DNA of 64,000 bases from Butyrivibrio fibrisolvens. Lineage in GTDB: Bacteria; Bacillota; Clostridia; Lachnospirales; Lachnospiraceae. Where the stretch lies: assembly GCF_037113525.1 (NCBI RefSeq), contig NZ_CP146963.1, positions 434,001-498,000 of the forward strand. Reading direction: 5' to 3'. The notes below the pieces were generated by a model. That model worked only from the letters and a program-made list of their open reading frames with translations, was not told the DNA's origin and made no database searches. This document shows positions 49,967 to 58,994 of this stretch, piece after piece (the stretch's first letter is position 1; each line of letters begins with the position of its first letter). The translations under genes were made by a program, and so were the position numbers.

Positions 49967-52669
49967 TTATATTAATTTATGATTTTTTGGATAAAAATAT
50001 CGGATTAGTAACAATAATAATCCTATAAATAGTAACAAAAGCCCTGTTTTAAGCCCTGGTATACGATAATCTAGAATAATATCTCCTGTATAGCCGGAAG
50101 GTACTTCTATGCAGGTTAGAGCACCGAAGACCTGTGATACACATAAAGGTTCCTGATCTTCAGATTTATAAGCTATAAATCCCGGTTCATATGGAACTGA
50201 TAACAGGATGACGGTATTATCATCTGAATCTGCAGTATCAGGAATATGAATAGTAAGTATGGTTGGAGATGTTTCGGATACTACGGCAGCATGTGATGAT
50301 GACAGCTTACTGTATTCTGAAAGTACATCTGCGTTTTCTGTAAATATAAGAGGAGTTCCAAAATCTGCTTCATTTGCAGGTCCGTAAGCGGTCAGGGTAA
50401 GAGATACCTTATCACCTTTTTTCCTGTTTCCAATATCTATTATCTTAATAGAAGAAGCATTACCATAACCTGAAATATCAACACCATCAACAGATAAGAT
50501 CATATTTTGAGATGTGTTTACAAGATCTTTTAAATAGAAATAAATATCCCCATCGCATTCTGGTGTAAAATCTATTTTCATGGTAGATATCTGATCTTCA
50601 TCATTAAAAGATACATCACTAGTTATAATTGTTACAGGAACGAATAATTCATTTCCCTCTTCAAGATATTCATCTATATTTGTGCCACAACCTGTAAAAG
50701 CATCTGCTATCTGCTTTTGTAATAAAAATGGATCATCCGGAATCTCATCAGATGGAAGATATGTATCTGCCGGAATAGCTACTGCAATAGGAAACAGATC
50801 AGAGTTTTGCACGGTTCCTTCATCAGTAAGTATGTATTTGATATTTAAAATAGAATCAGCAGTGGCTGTATTCTCAGATGTGTACTCATCATACAGACTG
50901 TTATAGTTAAAACCGATCGCCTTAAGGAACATACGAACGTTTCTGTGATCGCCCGTACTATAATGAGAAATTGCATGATAGTCGTATACCATACCGTCAT
51001 TGATATCATCATATGGATTGGATACAACATCTTCTATACGATAAAAATTATTGTCGGTTGCTTTGATATCATCTATTTTTTCTTTCTTTTCGATATATCT
51101 TGCCTGATATTCAGACATAGTCTCGCAGGGATAATATGACGCCTTCACGATCTTCATATGATTTACAAGAAGATCGCATACACACAACATAGCAAGAAGT
51201 ATGAAAAAAACCTTACTTTTTTTGCAAAAGTATAGCTCTATAAAAATGAACTCTGCCATAAGGATCATAAGACCAATGATGCCTGATTTTAGAGTAAGAA
51301 ATTCTATGTTCATGACCATGGCGCATATTAATATGATCACTTCAGCTATACCAGTAATAGCAAAAGAGACTGTAAATGCCATTGGAATATCAAAGTCACG
51401 AGCGTTTTTGTCCTTAAAATAATTGGAAATACGTGTTTTAAATGATGCTTTTATATTAGTAAAAGCTGTTATCTGGTTTTCTGATGAAATGTATTGTTCT
51501 AATATTGTATTAAAAGAAATGGCAGCGCTTGTTATCATCACACCGACAAAAAGGAAAGTATACCTGAATGGATAACCGTTAGGCACATTACCGGCATGCC
51601 AGATAAGATCAAGAGGTGATACAAGAAAACTTATAAAAAGTATTGCAAGAAGAAAAACTCCCTGCATTTTGATCTTCTTATCGATTTTTCTGTTCATAAA
51701 AAACAGTATAAGAAGAGGAATCATGACAGTACCGCAAAAAAGATGCGGCATACCGAACATTACCTGTTTGCCGTCTATTGTAAAAGTGTATATCTTGGCA
51801 AGTACAAGAATCGGATTCGTAATATGTGCATCCTGAAAAAGTTGACATATAAATGAATCGCCGACACTTTTTTCACTAAGTGTAAGTTCCTGATATAAAG
51901 GGAGTAACACAGGGCATATTATCAGCATACCTGTAACGAGACCTAATGCTACATTTAGTCCATCTTTGAAGGATATGACCTTAAGAATAAAGCGAAGGAC
52001 CATCCATATAGCAAAAAAGATGATCATCATACAAGCAGTATAATAGTTGATATAAAACTGAACTGCAGTAAGGATCACAAGATAAAGATACTTCTTCCTC
52101 GACCTTGTATCACGCGAATATTCCAAAACCGCCGTTGCAAGAAGCGGGAACATGATGGCAGCATCCAGCCATGAAGGAACCAATACAGATACAAATACCC
52201 AAAGTGACATGGCAAAAGAAACAGAGAACGGAATAGTTCTTTTTACACCCACATGGCTTAAGAACACATCCGCAGTAAAAGCCGATAATCCAAGCCTAAG
52301 CACCAAAAGAACCGTAAGCACAGCAGGGAATACCTCTATAGGAAACAGCGCATATACGAAATTAAGAGGCGATGACATAGTATAGAAAAAAAGCCCAAGC
52401 ATCGATCCTCCCATACCCTTGGTACGTGAATATGCAATGCTCGCTTCCCCCATAAGAGCCCGCTTCAAATGAGCATAATACTGAATAAACTCTCGTCTGT
52501 TATCGTCATAAAGAAAAGTATTATCCCCAAATGGCGTAATACGCATCATAATGCAAAACAGAGTCATTGCGCATATGGTAATGGCAAATGAAATAAGATG
52601 AGATTTTGCTTTGCCCTCAAAAATAGAGCTAGAAGCTCCTTGGGATTTATTACTGACTATATCTGACAT
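49967..52669 (-). CDS. YfhO-family large membrane protein
   Basis: 900 residues. About twelve membrane helices form the first 500 residues, then a long extracellular beta-rich part, and a last helix and a basic tail at the C-terminus. The motif near the N-terminus (DDNRREFIQYYAHLKRAL) and GMGGSMLGLFFYTMSSPLN are typical of YfhO proteins. In Gram-positives these are implicated in wall or lipoteichoic-acid glycosylation; here the acceptor is not known. It starts behind AAGGAA and is separated from the H1/XRE gene by 139 bases. Confidence 0.9.
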   Translation of the reverse strand: MSDIVSNKSQGASSSIFEGKAKSHLISFAITICAMTLFCIMMRITPFGDNTFLYDDNRREFIQYYAHLKRALMGEASIAYSRTKGMGGSMLGLFFYTMSSPLNFVYALFPIEVFPAVLTVLLVLRLGLSAFTADVFLSHVGVKRTIPFSVSFAMSLWVFVSVLVPSWLDAAIMFPLLATAVLEYSRDTRSRKKYLYLVILTAVQFYINYYTACMMIIFFAIWMVLRFILKVISFKDGLNVALGLVTGMLIICPVLLPLYQELTLSEKSVGDSFICQLFQDAHITNPILVLAKIYTFTIDGKQVMFGMPHLFCGTVMIPLLILFFMNRKIDKKIKMQGVFLLAILFISFLVSPLDLIWHAGNVPNGYPFRYTFLFVGVMITSAAISFNTILEQYISSENQITAFTNIKASFKTRISNYFKDKNARDFDIPMAFTVSFAITGIAEVIILICAMVMNIEFLTLKSGIIGLMILMAEFIFIELYFCKKSKVFFILLAMLCVCDLLVNHMKIVKASYYPCETMSEYQARYIEKKEKIDDIKATDNNFYRIEDVVSNPYDDINDGMVYDYHAISHYSTGDHRNVRMFLKAIGFNYNSLYDEYTSENTATADSILNIKYILTDEGTVQNSDLFPIAVAIPADTYLPSDEIPDDPFLLQKQIADAFTGCGTNIDEYLEEGNELFVPVTIITSDVSFNDEDQISTMKIDFTPECDGDIYFYLKDLVNTSQNMILSVDGVDISGYGNASSIKIIDIGNRKKGDKVSLTLTAYGPANEADFGTPLIFTENADVLSEYSKLSSSHAAVVSETSPTILTIHIPDTADSDDNTVILLSVPYEPGFIAYKSEDQEPLCVSQVFGALTCIEVPSGYTGDIILDYRIPGLKTGLLLLFIGLLLLLIRYFYPKNHKLI

Positions 52670-52937
52670 GGATTCCTTCCCCCTGGTAATCCGTATTTTT
52701 CTATGCGGGTTGAGTTTTTACATAATTAAAGCTATTATATTTAGTGCTTAATCCATAAAAGTATTAGCTTACATATTGTTTTTTATGAATATGAAATGCA
52801 TATGCAATTTAATATGGAAAAAGTTCATTTATGAACTAATAGAACACGTTAAATTATATTGTTTAACGCTTTTAATGTAAATACGCGATGATACGGAATG
52901 GCGATAAGCAGTATAGCTTGTTTTACGCGAATACGCA
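52670..52937. other. AT-rich intergenic region upstream of yfhO
   Basis: No gene is evident. It carries the minus-strand leader of the YfhO gene (ribosome site GGGGGAAGGAA) and short AT-rich repeats. The plus-strand gene pepD lies beyond the inverted repeat that follows. Confidence 0.4.
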
Positions 52938-53098
52938 GGACTATGGCAAATAAAATCAAAAGCCGATTTTGAAAATTTTTTTGATTTTTCTTAGCGTCTT
53001 AGGAGACGAAGTACTGCGTGTTCACGTAGTCGTATAAGACGCTTAGAAAAATCATAAAAATTTTCACATGAGGCTTATGATTTTATTTGCCATAGTCC
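52938..53098. repeat. Large inverted repeat with 64-bp arms
   Basis: Arm 52938-53001 and arm 53035-53098 match in 57 of 64 positions as inverted copies, starting GGACTATGGCAAATAAAATC on one side and ending with its complement on the other. The 33-base centre folds again (GCGTG-TT-CACGT). The left end of the arm is sharp. It is 37 bases before pepD. It could be a MITE-like element or a very stable RNA hairpin. Confidence 0.85.
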
Positions 53099-53135
53099 GT
53101 CCCATTGCGACAACCTAACCCCAGGAGGAACCGTT

Positions 53136-54584
53136 ATGCCTTGTACAACGATACTTGTAGGAAAAAAAGCTTCTTATGATGGCTCGACCATGATGGCCAG
53201 AAACGACGACTCAGGTGCGGGTAACTACACCCCCAAGAAATACGCCGTTGTAAAGCCAGAAGATCAGCCAAGAAAATATAAATCCGTTATATCCGGAGAG
53301 GGGATCGACCTTCCGGATGACCCGATGCAGTATACATGCGTTCCCAACGCCGTTGAAGGCGAAGGAATCTGGGCAGCAAGCGGTATAAATGCTGCCGGAG
53401 TAGCTATGACAGCTACAGAGACCATCACTTCAAATGAAAGAGTTCAGGGTCTTGATCCATGTCTTGATGAGTCCCTCAAAAAAGGCGGAATCGGTGAAGA
53501 GGACCTTGTGGTTCTGACACTTCCATATATAAAGAGTGCAAGAGAAGGTGTTGTCCGTCTTGGATCACTTCTCAAAAAATACGGAACTTATGAAATGAAT
53601 GGTATCGGCTTTGCTGATAAGGATGAGATCTGGTGGCTTGAAACCATAGGCGGTCATCACTGGATAGCAAAAAGAGTTCCGGATGAAGCTTATGTTGTAA
53701 TGCCCAATCAGATGGGAATTGACCATTTCGACCTTGATGATGCACTTGGCGCTCAGAAAGATCACATGTGCTCAGCCGATATGAGAGAGTTCATAGAAAA
53801 AGGTCACCTTGATCTGTCTATCTCAGAAGGCTTCAATGCAAGATATGCATTTGGTTCACATGAAGATGCTGACCATGTATATAACACACCAAGAGCATGG
53901 TACATGGAGAGATATTTAAATCCTCATACCTATTACTGGGATGGCCCTACAGCTGACTATAGACCTGATTCTGACGATCTTCCATGGTCACTTATCCCTG
54001 AGAAAAAGATCACTGAAGAGGATGTTAAGTACCTTCTTTCAAGTCACTTCCAGGGAACACCTTATGATCCATACGGAAGCTACGGAGATCCTTCAAAGCG
54101 CGGCATGTTCCGTTCAATTGGTATAAACCGTACAGACTTTATGTCGCTTCTTCAGATAAGACCTGATGCTCCTGCAATTCAGTGGGTAGCATTTGGATCA
54201 AACGTATTTAACGTAATGGTTCCTATGTACGTTAATATAAATGAAGTACCTGATTTCCTTGGATGTACAGAGGAAAAAGTTTCTACAGATTCTATGTACT
54301 GGAATAGCAGACTTATCGGAGCTCTTGCTAACGCTTCATATAAGTCAAGCCTTAATATTATTGAAAGATACCAGCTCAAGGTTCATGGTAAGTGCCATGA
54401 GATCATTAACCGCTATGATGCTGAGCTTAAGAAGGCAAAAGGCGCTGCAGCTGTAAAGATAAGTGAAAAAGCTAATGCAGAAACAGCAAAGATGGTAGAG
54501 GAAGAGACTTCCAAGGTTCTTTCATCTGTTTTAAAAGAAGCATGTAATGTAATGAAGAATTCTTATGCAAGATCGGATGCATAA
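53136..54584 (+). CDS. C69-family dipeptidase
   Basis: 482 residues. The mature N-terminal nucleophile is Cys3 in MPCTTILVGKKASYDGS, the standard C69 start. Other conserved stretches are RNDDSG and WWLETIGGHHWIAKRVP. It hydrolyses dipeptides, probably in the cytoplasm. RBS AGGAGG. No cleavable signal or membrane segment is present, unlike secreted members. The gene ends 4 bases before the hairpin that leads into the ddl leader element. Confidence 0.93.
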   Translation: MPCTTILVGKKASYDGSTMMARNDDSGAGNYTPKKYAVVKPEDQPRKYKSVISGEGIDLPDDPMQYTCVPNAVEGEGIWAASGINAAGVAMTATETITSNERVQGLDPCLDESLKKGGIGEEDLVVLTLPYIKSAREGVVRLGSLLKKYGTYEMNGIGFADKDEIWWLETIGGHHWIAKRVPDEAYVVMPNQMGIDHFDLDDALGAQKDHMCSADMREFIEKGHLDLSISEGFNARYAFGSHEDADHVYNTPRAWYMERYLNPHTYYWDGPTADYRPDSDDLPWSLIPEKKITEEDVKYLLSSHFQGTPYDPYGSYGDPSKRGMFRSIGINRTDFMSLLQIRPDAPAIQWVAFGSNVFNVMVPMYVNINEVPDFLGCTEEKVSTDSMYWNSRLIGALANASYKSSLNIIERYQLKVHGKCHEIINRYDAELKKAKGAAAVKISEKANAETAKMVEEETSKVLSSVLKEACNVMKNSYARSDA

Positions 54585-54587
54585 TAT

Positions 54588-54680
54588 GGAGTTAATCAGA
54601 GATTAACTCCTGGAAGTGGTGTCGCGAGCTCCACCACTTCCATTATTAGTCACTCGTATAACTCGCGACATGAGGTTAAT
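54588..54680 (+). promoter_or_regulatory. Structured leader element upstream of ddl
   Basis: Module 1: GGAGTTAATC-AGA-GATTAACTCC (54588-54610). Module 2: GAAGTGGTG / CACCACTTC hairpin (54613-54640) with loop TCGCGAGCTC. Module 3: ATTAGTCACTC then CTCGCGACATGAGGTTAAT. The loop TCGCGAG (54622-54628) is complementary to CTCGCGA (54662-54668), next to the ribosome site GAGG, so a pseudoknot could mask or shape it. A second copy of modules 2 and 3 lies before the 62740 gene. Confidence 0.6.
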
Positions 54681-54681
54681 T

Positions 54682-55782
54682 ATGAATATAGTTGTATTAT
54701 GTGGAGGTCTTTCCACAGAACGTGAGATTTCTTTTATCTCAGGAACAAAGGTTTGTGGTGCTCTTAGAAGAAAAGGACACAGAGCTGTTCTTGTAGATAT
54801 GTATATGGGACTTGAGGATATGGGAGAGGATGTTATTGCTGATCCCGGTCAGCTTTTTGATAATCTTCCTGAGCTTAAGGATGTAACTTTTGACGGACTT
54901 ACTCCTGACCTTGAGAAAGTTCGTTCAGAGCGTAAGTTTAAGAGCCCTTCTCTTTTTGGTAGAGGCGTACTTGATATCTGCACAAAGGCAGACGTAGTAT
55001 TTATCGCTCTTCACGGCCTTAACGGTGAAGATGGTCGTCTTCAGGCTACATTCGATCTTCTTGGGGTTCCTTATACAGGATCAGGATACCTTGGCGCAGC
55101 TATTGGTATGGACAAGATCATGACCAAGCAGATGGTTGCACCCCAGGGCGTTAATACTCCTAAGTGGAATTCCTATTCAGGTGTAACAGAAGAAGATATT
55201 CCACGCATGATATCAGAAAACAAGATTCCATGTGTTGTTAAGACACCTACAGGCGGATCTTCTGTTGGCGTATATATCATTAAGGATGAAAAAGAATTTG
55301 AGCCAGCTCTTAGAAGTGTTCTTGAATATGGAAGTGATATCCTTATCGAGCAGTTCGTAGAAGGTCGCGAGTTCACTAATGCTGTACTTAAAGGCAAAGC
55401 TCTTCCAAGCGTAGAGATCGTTCCTATCGAGGGCGGATACAATTATGAGAATAAGTATACAGCAACAGGAGCTGATCATATCTGTCCTGGAAGACTTACT
55501 CCTGAACTTGCTAAGAAGATGGGAGATATGGCTCTCAAAGTTCATGAAACTCTTGAACTTAGAACCTATTCACGTTCTGACTTTATCGTAGATGAAAATG
55601 ATAATATCTATTTCCTTGAAGTAAATACACTTCCCGGAATGACACCTACAAGCCTTGTACCTCAGGAAGCAGGTGAGGTTGGAATTGCATATGATGACCT
55701 TTGCCAGCTTATCGTTGAGGACGCTCTTGAAAAATGGCGTCGCAGATATACAACAGATAGTGATATAATAAGTACAAAATAA
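54682..55782 (+). CDS. ddl: D-alanine--D-alanine ligase
   Basis: 366 residues from the ATG at 54682; the longer frame to 54616 reads through the leader element and was rejected. ATP-grasp enzyme joining two D-alanines for wall precursor. Motifs: VVLCGGLSTEREIS, FIALHGLNGEDGRLQ, VPYTGSGYLGAAIGMDK, KTPTGGSSVGVYII, and the metal-binding FLEVNTLPGMTPTSLVP. It precedes murF, which uses its product, by 125 bases. Confidence 0.96.
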   Translation: MNIVVLCGGLSTEREISFISGTKVCGALRRKGHRAVLVDMYMGLEDMGEDVIADPGQLFDNLPELKDVTFDGLTPDLEKVRSERKFKSPSLFGRGVLDICTKADVVFIALHGLNGEDGRLQATFDLLGVPYTGSGYLGAAIGMDKIMTKQMVAPQGVNTPKWNSYSGVTEEDIPRMISENKIPCVVKTPTGGSSVGVYIIKDEKEFEPALRSVLEYGSDILIEQFVEGREFTNAVLKGKALPSVEIVPIEGGYNYENKYTATGADHICPGRLTPELAKKMGDMALKVHETLELRTYSRSDFIVDENDNIYFLEVNTLPGMTPTSLVPQEAGEVGIAYDDLCQLIVEDALEKWRRRYTTDSDIISTK

Positions 55783-55869
55783 TAAATATATATTATCAAA
55801 ATAAAGAATATACAAGCTTGCGATATGGACTATGCAAGTGGAATATTTTTAGCTTTCGATACCAATATA

Positions 55870-55907
55870 ACTATTAGTCACTCGCGATATACGATTGGGA
55901 GTTAATC
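55870..55907 (+). promoter_or_regulatory. Partial copy of the leader element before murF
   Basis: ATTAGTCACTCGCGA, then GGGAGTTAATC just before the murF ATG. This matches module 3 of the ddl leader (ATTAGTCACTC ... CTCGCGACATGAGGTTAAT) but lacks the CCACCACTTC hairpin. It includes the ribosome site. Confidence 0.45.
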
Positions 55908-57320
55908 ATGGAGAACATTACACTTAAGCAAATATTAGACGCTACAAACGGAACCCTGCTTACCCCGGAGATTTCGGAAGATACTATTGTTAAGCGTGTC
56001 ATTTCTGATAACAGAAAGGCTCAGGCCGGTGATCTGTTTTTTGCCATAGTAGGTGAAAAGATGGATGGACACAGCTTCGTAAATCCTGCCCTTAACGCAG
56101 GAGCTGTCGGAGCGATCGTATCCAAAGAGCCGGATGAAAAGGTTCCGGGTAAGTTCTATGTGCTGGTTCCCGATACCCTCTTTGCATTAGGTGATCTTGC
56201 CAGCTATTATCGTATGCAGTTCCAGATTCCGATAATTGCTGTTACCGGAAGTGTTGGTAAGACAACTATGAAAGATATGATCGCATCTGTTCTTTCAGAG
56301 AAGTTCAATGTTATCGCTACTGAGGGTAACTATAATAATAATATAGGTGTTCCCAGAACTCTTTTCAGAATAGACAGAAATACAGAAGTTGCTGTAGTTG
56401 AGATGGGAATGAACCATGAAGGTGAGATCAACTATCTTACACGTATGACTCATCCTACAATGGCAGTTATCACCAATATAGGTGATGCCCATATCGGAAA
56501 TCTTGGTTCAAGAGAAAATATCTTTAAGGCTAAATGCGAGATATTTAATGGCTTGTCACTTGATGGTCTTGCAGTAATGAATGCTGATGATGAATATCTT
56601 GTTAAGCTCAAGGATAATGAGGACCTTCAGAAAGATTACAGATTCAAGTGGGTTGGCGAAGATTCCGATGCTGACTACGGTGCACTTGATATAGATGATA
56701 CTCTTCAGGACGGCCTTAAGTTTACTATGATAGTAAGAAGAACACGTACAGGAATTGATGAAAAGGATACCATCAAAGTCCCTGCCCGTGGAAGACATAT
56801 GATATATCCTGTACTTGCTGCTACAGCAGTAGCCAAGAAACTTGATATGTCTTATGAAGAGATCATTGAAGGAATTAAAAATTATAAACCAACAGCCATG
56901 AGAATGGAGACATGGAATCTTGGTAACGGCATTATTATCTATAACGATACATATAATGCAAATCCTCAGTCTATGAAGGCTGGTCTCAGTACCCTTGCTA
57001 ATACAGACGGATCAAGAAGGATTGCAGTTCTTGGCGATATGCTTGAACTTGGAGACCTCGAAGAAGACCTTCACAGAAGCGTTGGTAAAAAAGCTGCAGA
57101 TCTTTCTATAGATACTCTTATCACTATAGGACAAAGAGCAAAGTATATTGCTGACGAAGCTAAAAAGGGCGGTCTTATGGACGTAACAAGCTATGACGAT
57201 GCAGAAAGTGCTAAGGATCAGCTTGATAGCCTTCTTACAGATGGCGCAGTAATTTATTTCAAGGCGTCACATGCAATGGCTCTTGAGAAACTTGCAGAGT
57301 ATTGTAAGGACAGGATCTGA
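55908..57320 (+). CDS. murF: UDP-MurNAc-pentapeptide synthetase
   Basis: 470 residues. Adds D-Ala-D-Ala to the UDP-MurNAc tripeptide. The N-terminal domain ends with QIPIIAVTGSVGKTTMKDM, holding the P-loop GSVGKTT; ATEGNYNNNIGVPRTLF follows and the C-terminal domain has NDTYNANPQSMKAGL and VLGDMLELG. With ddl upstream it completes the D-Ala-D-Ala branch of wall synthesis. It ends at a terminator. Start MENITLKQIL is the usual family start. Confidence 0.96.
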   Translation: MENITLKQILDATNGTLLTPEISEDTIVKRVISDNRKAQAGDLFFAIVGEKMDGHSFVNPALNAGAVGAIVSKEPDEKVPGKFYVLVPDTLFALGDLASYYRMQFQIPIIAVTGSVGKTTMKDMIASVLSEKFNVIATEGNYNNNIGVPRTLFRIDRNTEVAVVEMGMNHEGEINYLTRMTHPTMAVITNIGDAHIGNLGSRENIFKAKCEIFNGLSLDGLAVMNADDEYLVKLKDNEDLQKDYRFKWVGEDSDADYGALDIDDTLQDGLKFTMIVRRTRTGIDEKDTIKVPARGRHMIYPVLAATAVAKKLDMSYEEIIEGIKNYKPTAMRMETWNLGNGIIIYNDTYNANPQSMKAGLSTLANTDGSRRIAVLGDMLELGDLEEDLHRSVGKKAADLSIDTLITIGQRAKYIADEAKKGGLMDVTSYDDAESAKDQLDSLLTDGAVIYFKASHAMALEKLAEYCKDRI

Positions 57321-57336
57321 ATATAGTAAAGAAATT

Positions 57337-57370
57337 ACGGAGTGTTATTTAAGGTAGCACTCCGTTTTTT
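57337..57370 (+). terminator. Terminator after murF
   Basis: ACGGAGTG / CACTCCGT stem with a 13-base loop, followed by TTTTT. It closes the ddl-murF segment. Confidence 0.9.
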
Positions 57371-57380
57371 ACGGCATAGA

Positions 57381-57424
57381 ACTTTTACACTTTGACTTGA
57401 CAACGCGTAAAAGTCTGCCATAAT
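57381..57424 (+). promoter_or_regulatory. Promoter and dyad before the branched-chain amino-acid importer
   Basis: TTGACA (57397-57402), 16 bases, CATAAT (57419-57424). ACTTTTAC (57381-57388) and GTAAAAGT (57407-57414) form an 8-bp inverted repeat across the -35 box, positioned like an operator. The predicted start leaves about 75 bases of leader. Confidence 0.5.
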
Positions 57425-57505
57425 AAAATTATATTTTTGGCCACATTGTATACAAGGATACATGTGCTGTCTTTGTTTTTCACAAAAGGTTAAGGAGGAT
57501 ATATT

Positions 57506-58678
57506 ATGAAAAAGAAACTGTTAAGCATTTCTATGTGTGCGGCTCTGGCTCTTTCTCTTATCACTGGATGTGGTGCAGGCTCAGAGTCAGGATCATCTTC
57601 ATCATCTTCTTCAGATGTATTCAAGATTGGTGCGATCGGACCTCTCACAGGCGGTGCTGCTGCTTATGGTAACGCAGTTCAGTGGGGTGCACAGATCGCT
57701 GTTGATGAGATCAATGAAGCCGGTGGTATCAACGGATATAAGATTGAATATAAGGCAGAAGATGACGAGTGCGATAACCAGAAGTCAGTTAACGCTTATA
57801 ATACATTAAAGGACTGGGGCGCTCAGTTCATCGTTGGTTCTACAACAAGTGGCTGCTGTATCGCAGTTGCTGACGAAGCTCACAATGATAACATTTTCCA
57901 GATCACACCTTCAGGATCAGCAGTTGATTGCGTAAAATATGATAACGCTTTCCGTGTATGCTTCTCAGATCCTGCACAGGGAACAGCTTCAGCTCAGTAT
58001 ATTGGTGAGAAGAAGCTTGCAACTAAGGTCGCTATAATCTATGACAGTTCAGATGTATATTCATCCGGTATTACAGAAACATTCGTAGCAGAAGCTGCTA
58101 ACCAGGGACTTGAGATCGTATCTCAGGAAGCTTTCACAGCAGATTCCAAGACAGATTTCTCAGTTCAGATCCAGAAAGCTATCGATGGACAGGCAGAGCT
58201 TATTTTCCTTCCTATCTACTATTCAGAAGCAGCACTTATCCTTCAGCAGGCATCTACAATGGGTGCTACAGCTACATTCTTCGGATGTGACGGTATGGAC
58301 GGAATCCTTGGTGTTGAGAACTTCGATACATCTCTTGCAGAAGGACTTATGCTCCTTACTCCATTCTCTGCAGATGCTACAGATGATCTTACCAAGAACT
58401 TTGTAGCTAAGTTCCAGGAAGCTCATCAGATCGTTCCTAACCAGTTTGCAGCAGATGCATATGATGCTGTATATGCTATTAAGGCAGCAGCTGAAAAGGC
58501 AGGTATCACACCTGATATGAGCGTATCAGATATCTGTAATGCAATGAAGACAGCAATGACAGAGATCTCTGTAGACGGACTTACATCTCTTGGCATGACA
58601 TGGTCAGCAGCAGGCGAACCTACTAAGGAGCCAAAGGCTGTTGTTATCAAGAACGGTGAATACGTACTTGCAGAATAA
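57506..58678 (+). CDS. livK: Branched-chain amino-acid ABC transporter substrate-binding lipoprotein
   Basis: 390 residues. Lipoprotein signal with LITGC (Cys22) and a Gly/Ser linker. The Leu/Ile/Val-binding (family 5) fold follows: IGAIGPLTGGAAAYGNA, EINEAGGINGYKI and ECDNQKSVNAYNTL, ending with AGEPTKEPKAVVIKNGEY. It binds substrate outside the cell and feeds the LivH/LivM permeases; a 315-base gap with a terminator follows, so it can be made in excess over them. RBS AAGGAGG. Confidence 0.92.
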   Translation: MKKKLLSISMCAALALSLITGCGAGSESGSSSSSSSDVFKIGAIGPLTGGAAAYGNAVQWGAQIAVDEINEAGGINGYKIEYKAEDDECDNQKSVNAYNTLKDWGAQFIVGSTTSGCCIAVADEAHNDNIFQITPSGSAVDCVKYDNAFRVCFSDPAQGTASAQYIGEKKLATKVAIIYDSSDVYSSGITETFVAEAANQGLEIVSQEAFTADSKTDFSVQIQKAIDGQAELIFLPIYYSEAALILQQASTMGATATFFGCDGMDGILGVENFDTSLAEGLMLLTPFSADATDDLTKNFVAKFQEAHQIVPNQFAADAYDAVYAIKAAAEKAGITPDMSVSDICNAMKTAMTEISVDGLTSLGMTWSAAGEPTKEPKAVVIKNGEYVLAE

Positions 58679-58735
58679 GACATACCAGTTTTTATTCAAT
58701 TGATATAGTGTAATTTAAGGGGTTTATAAATAAAT

Positions 58736-58783
58736 AAGGCAGTCCGGTTCGGGCAGTGAAGTCCGTGCCGGATGCCTTTTTTA
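58736..58783 (+). terminator. Terminator or attenuator after livK
   Basis: AAGGCA...CCGG paired with CCGG...TGCCTT, then TTTT. It lies between livK and livH, so it probably lowers expression of the permease genes relative to the binding protein. The rest of the gap to 58994 is AT-rich and holds no gene. Confidence 0.75.
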
Positions 58784-58994
58784 AATAATCGGATACCTAT
58801 TGGATATCCTCGAAATATTTATAAGCCAAACATTCTGTATCGAGTATATTATTTGATGTTTTTTAATGCATTTTAGCTATAATATATATAGTAATACACA
58901 TAATATTTGGGGAAGAAAAAAGTAAAGATCTACATTTATTGTTCTACGAATTTATCAGAGCCCTGTCGGCACCCCAGAAGGAAAGAGGTACAAG

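Noticed and set aside
49106..49975. 289-codon plus-strand frame opposite the Lys/Ala protein, encoding FLAGAFLATAFL-type hydrophobic repeats
   Set aside because: It is the mirror image of the minus-strand Lys/Ala repeats. The minus frame has a ribosome site and a recognisable XRE domain; this one has neither.
54616..54681. Upstream extension of the ddl frame
   Set aside because: It translates the structured leader element; MNIVVLCGG at 54682 is the normal Ddl start and follows GAGG.
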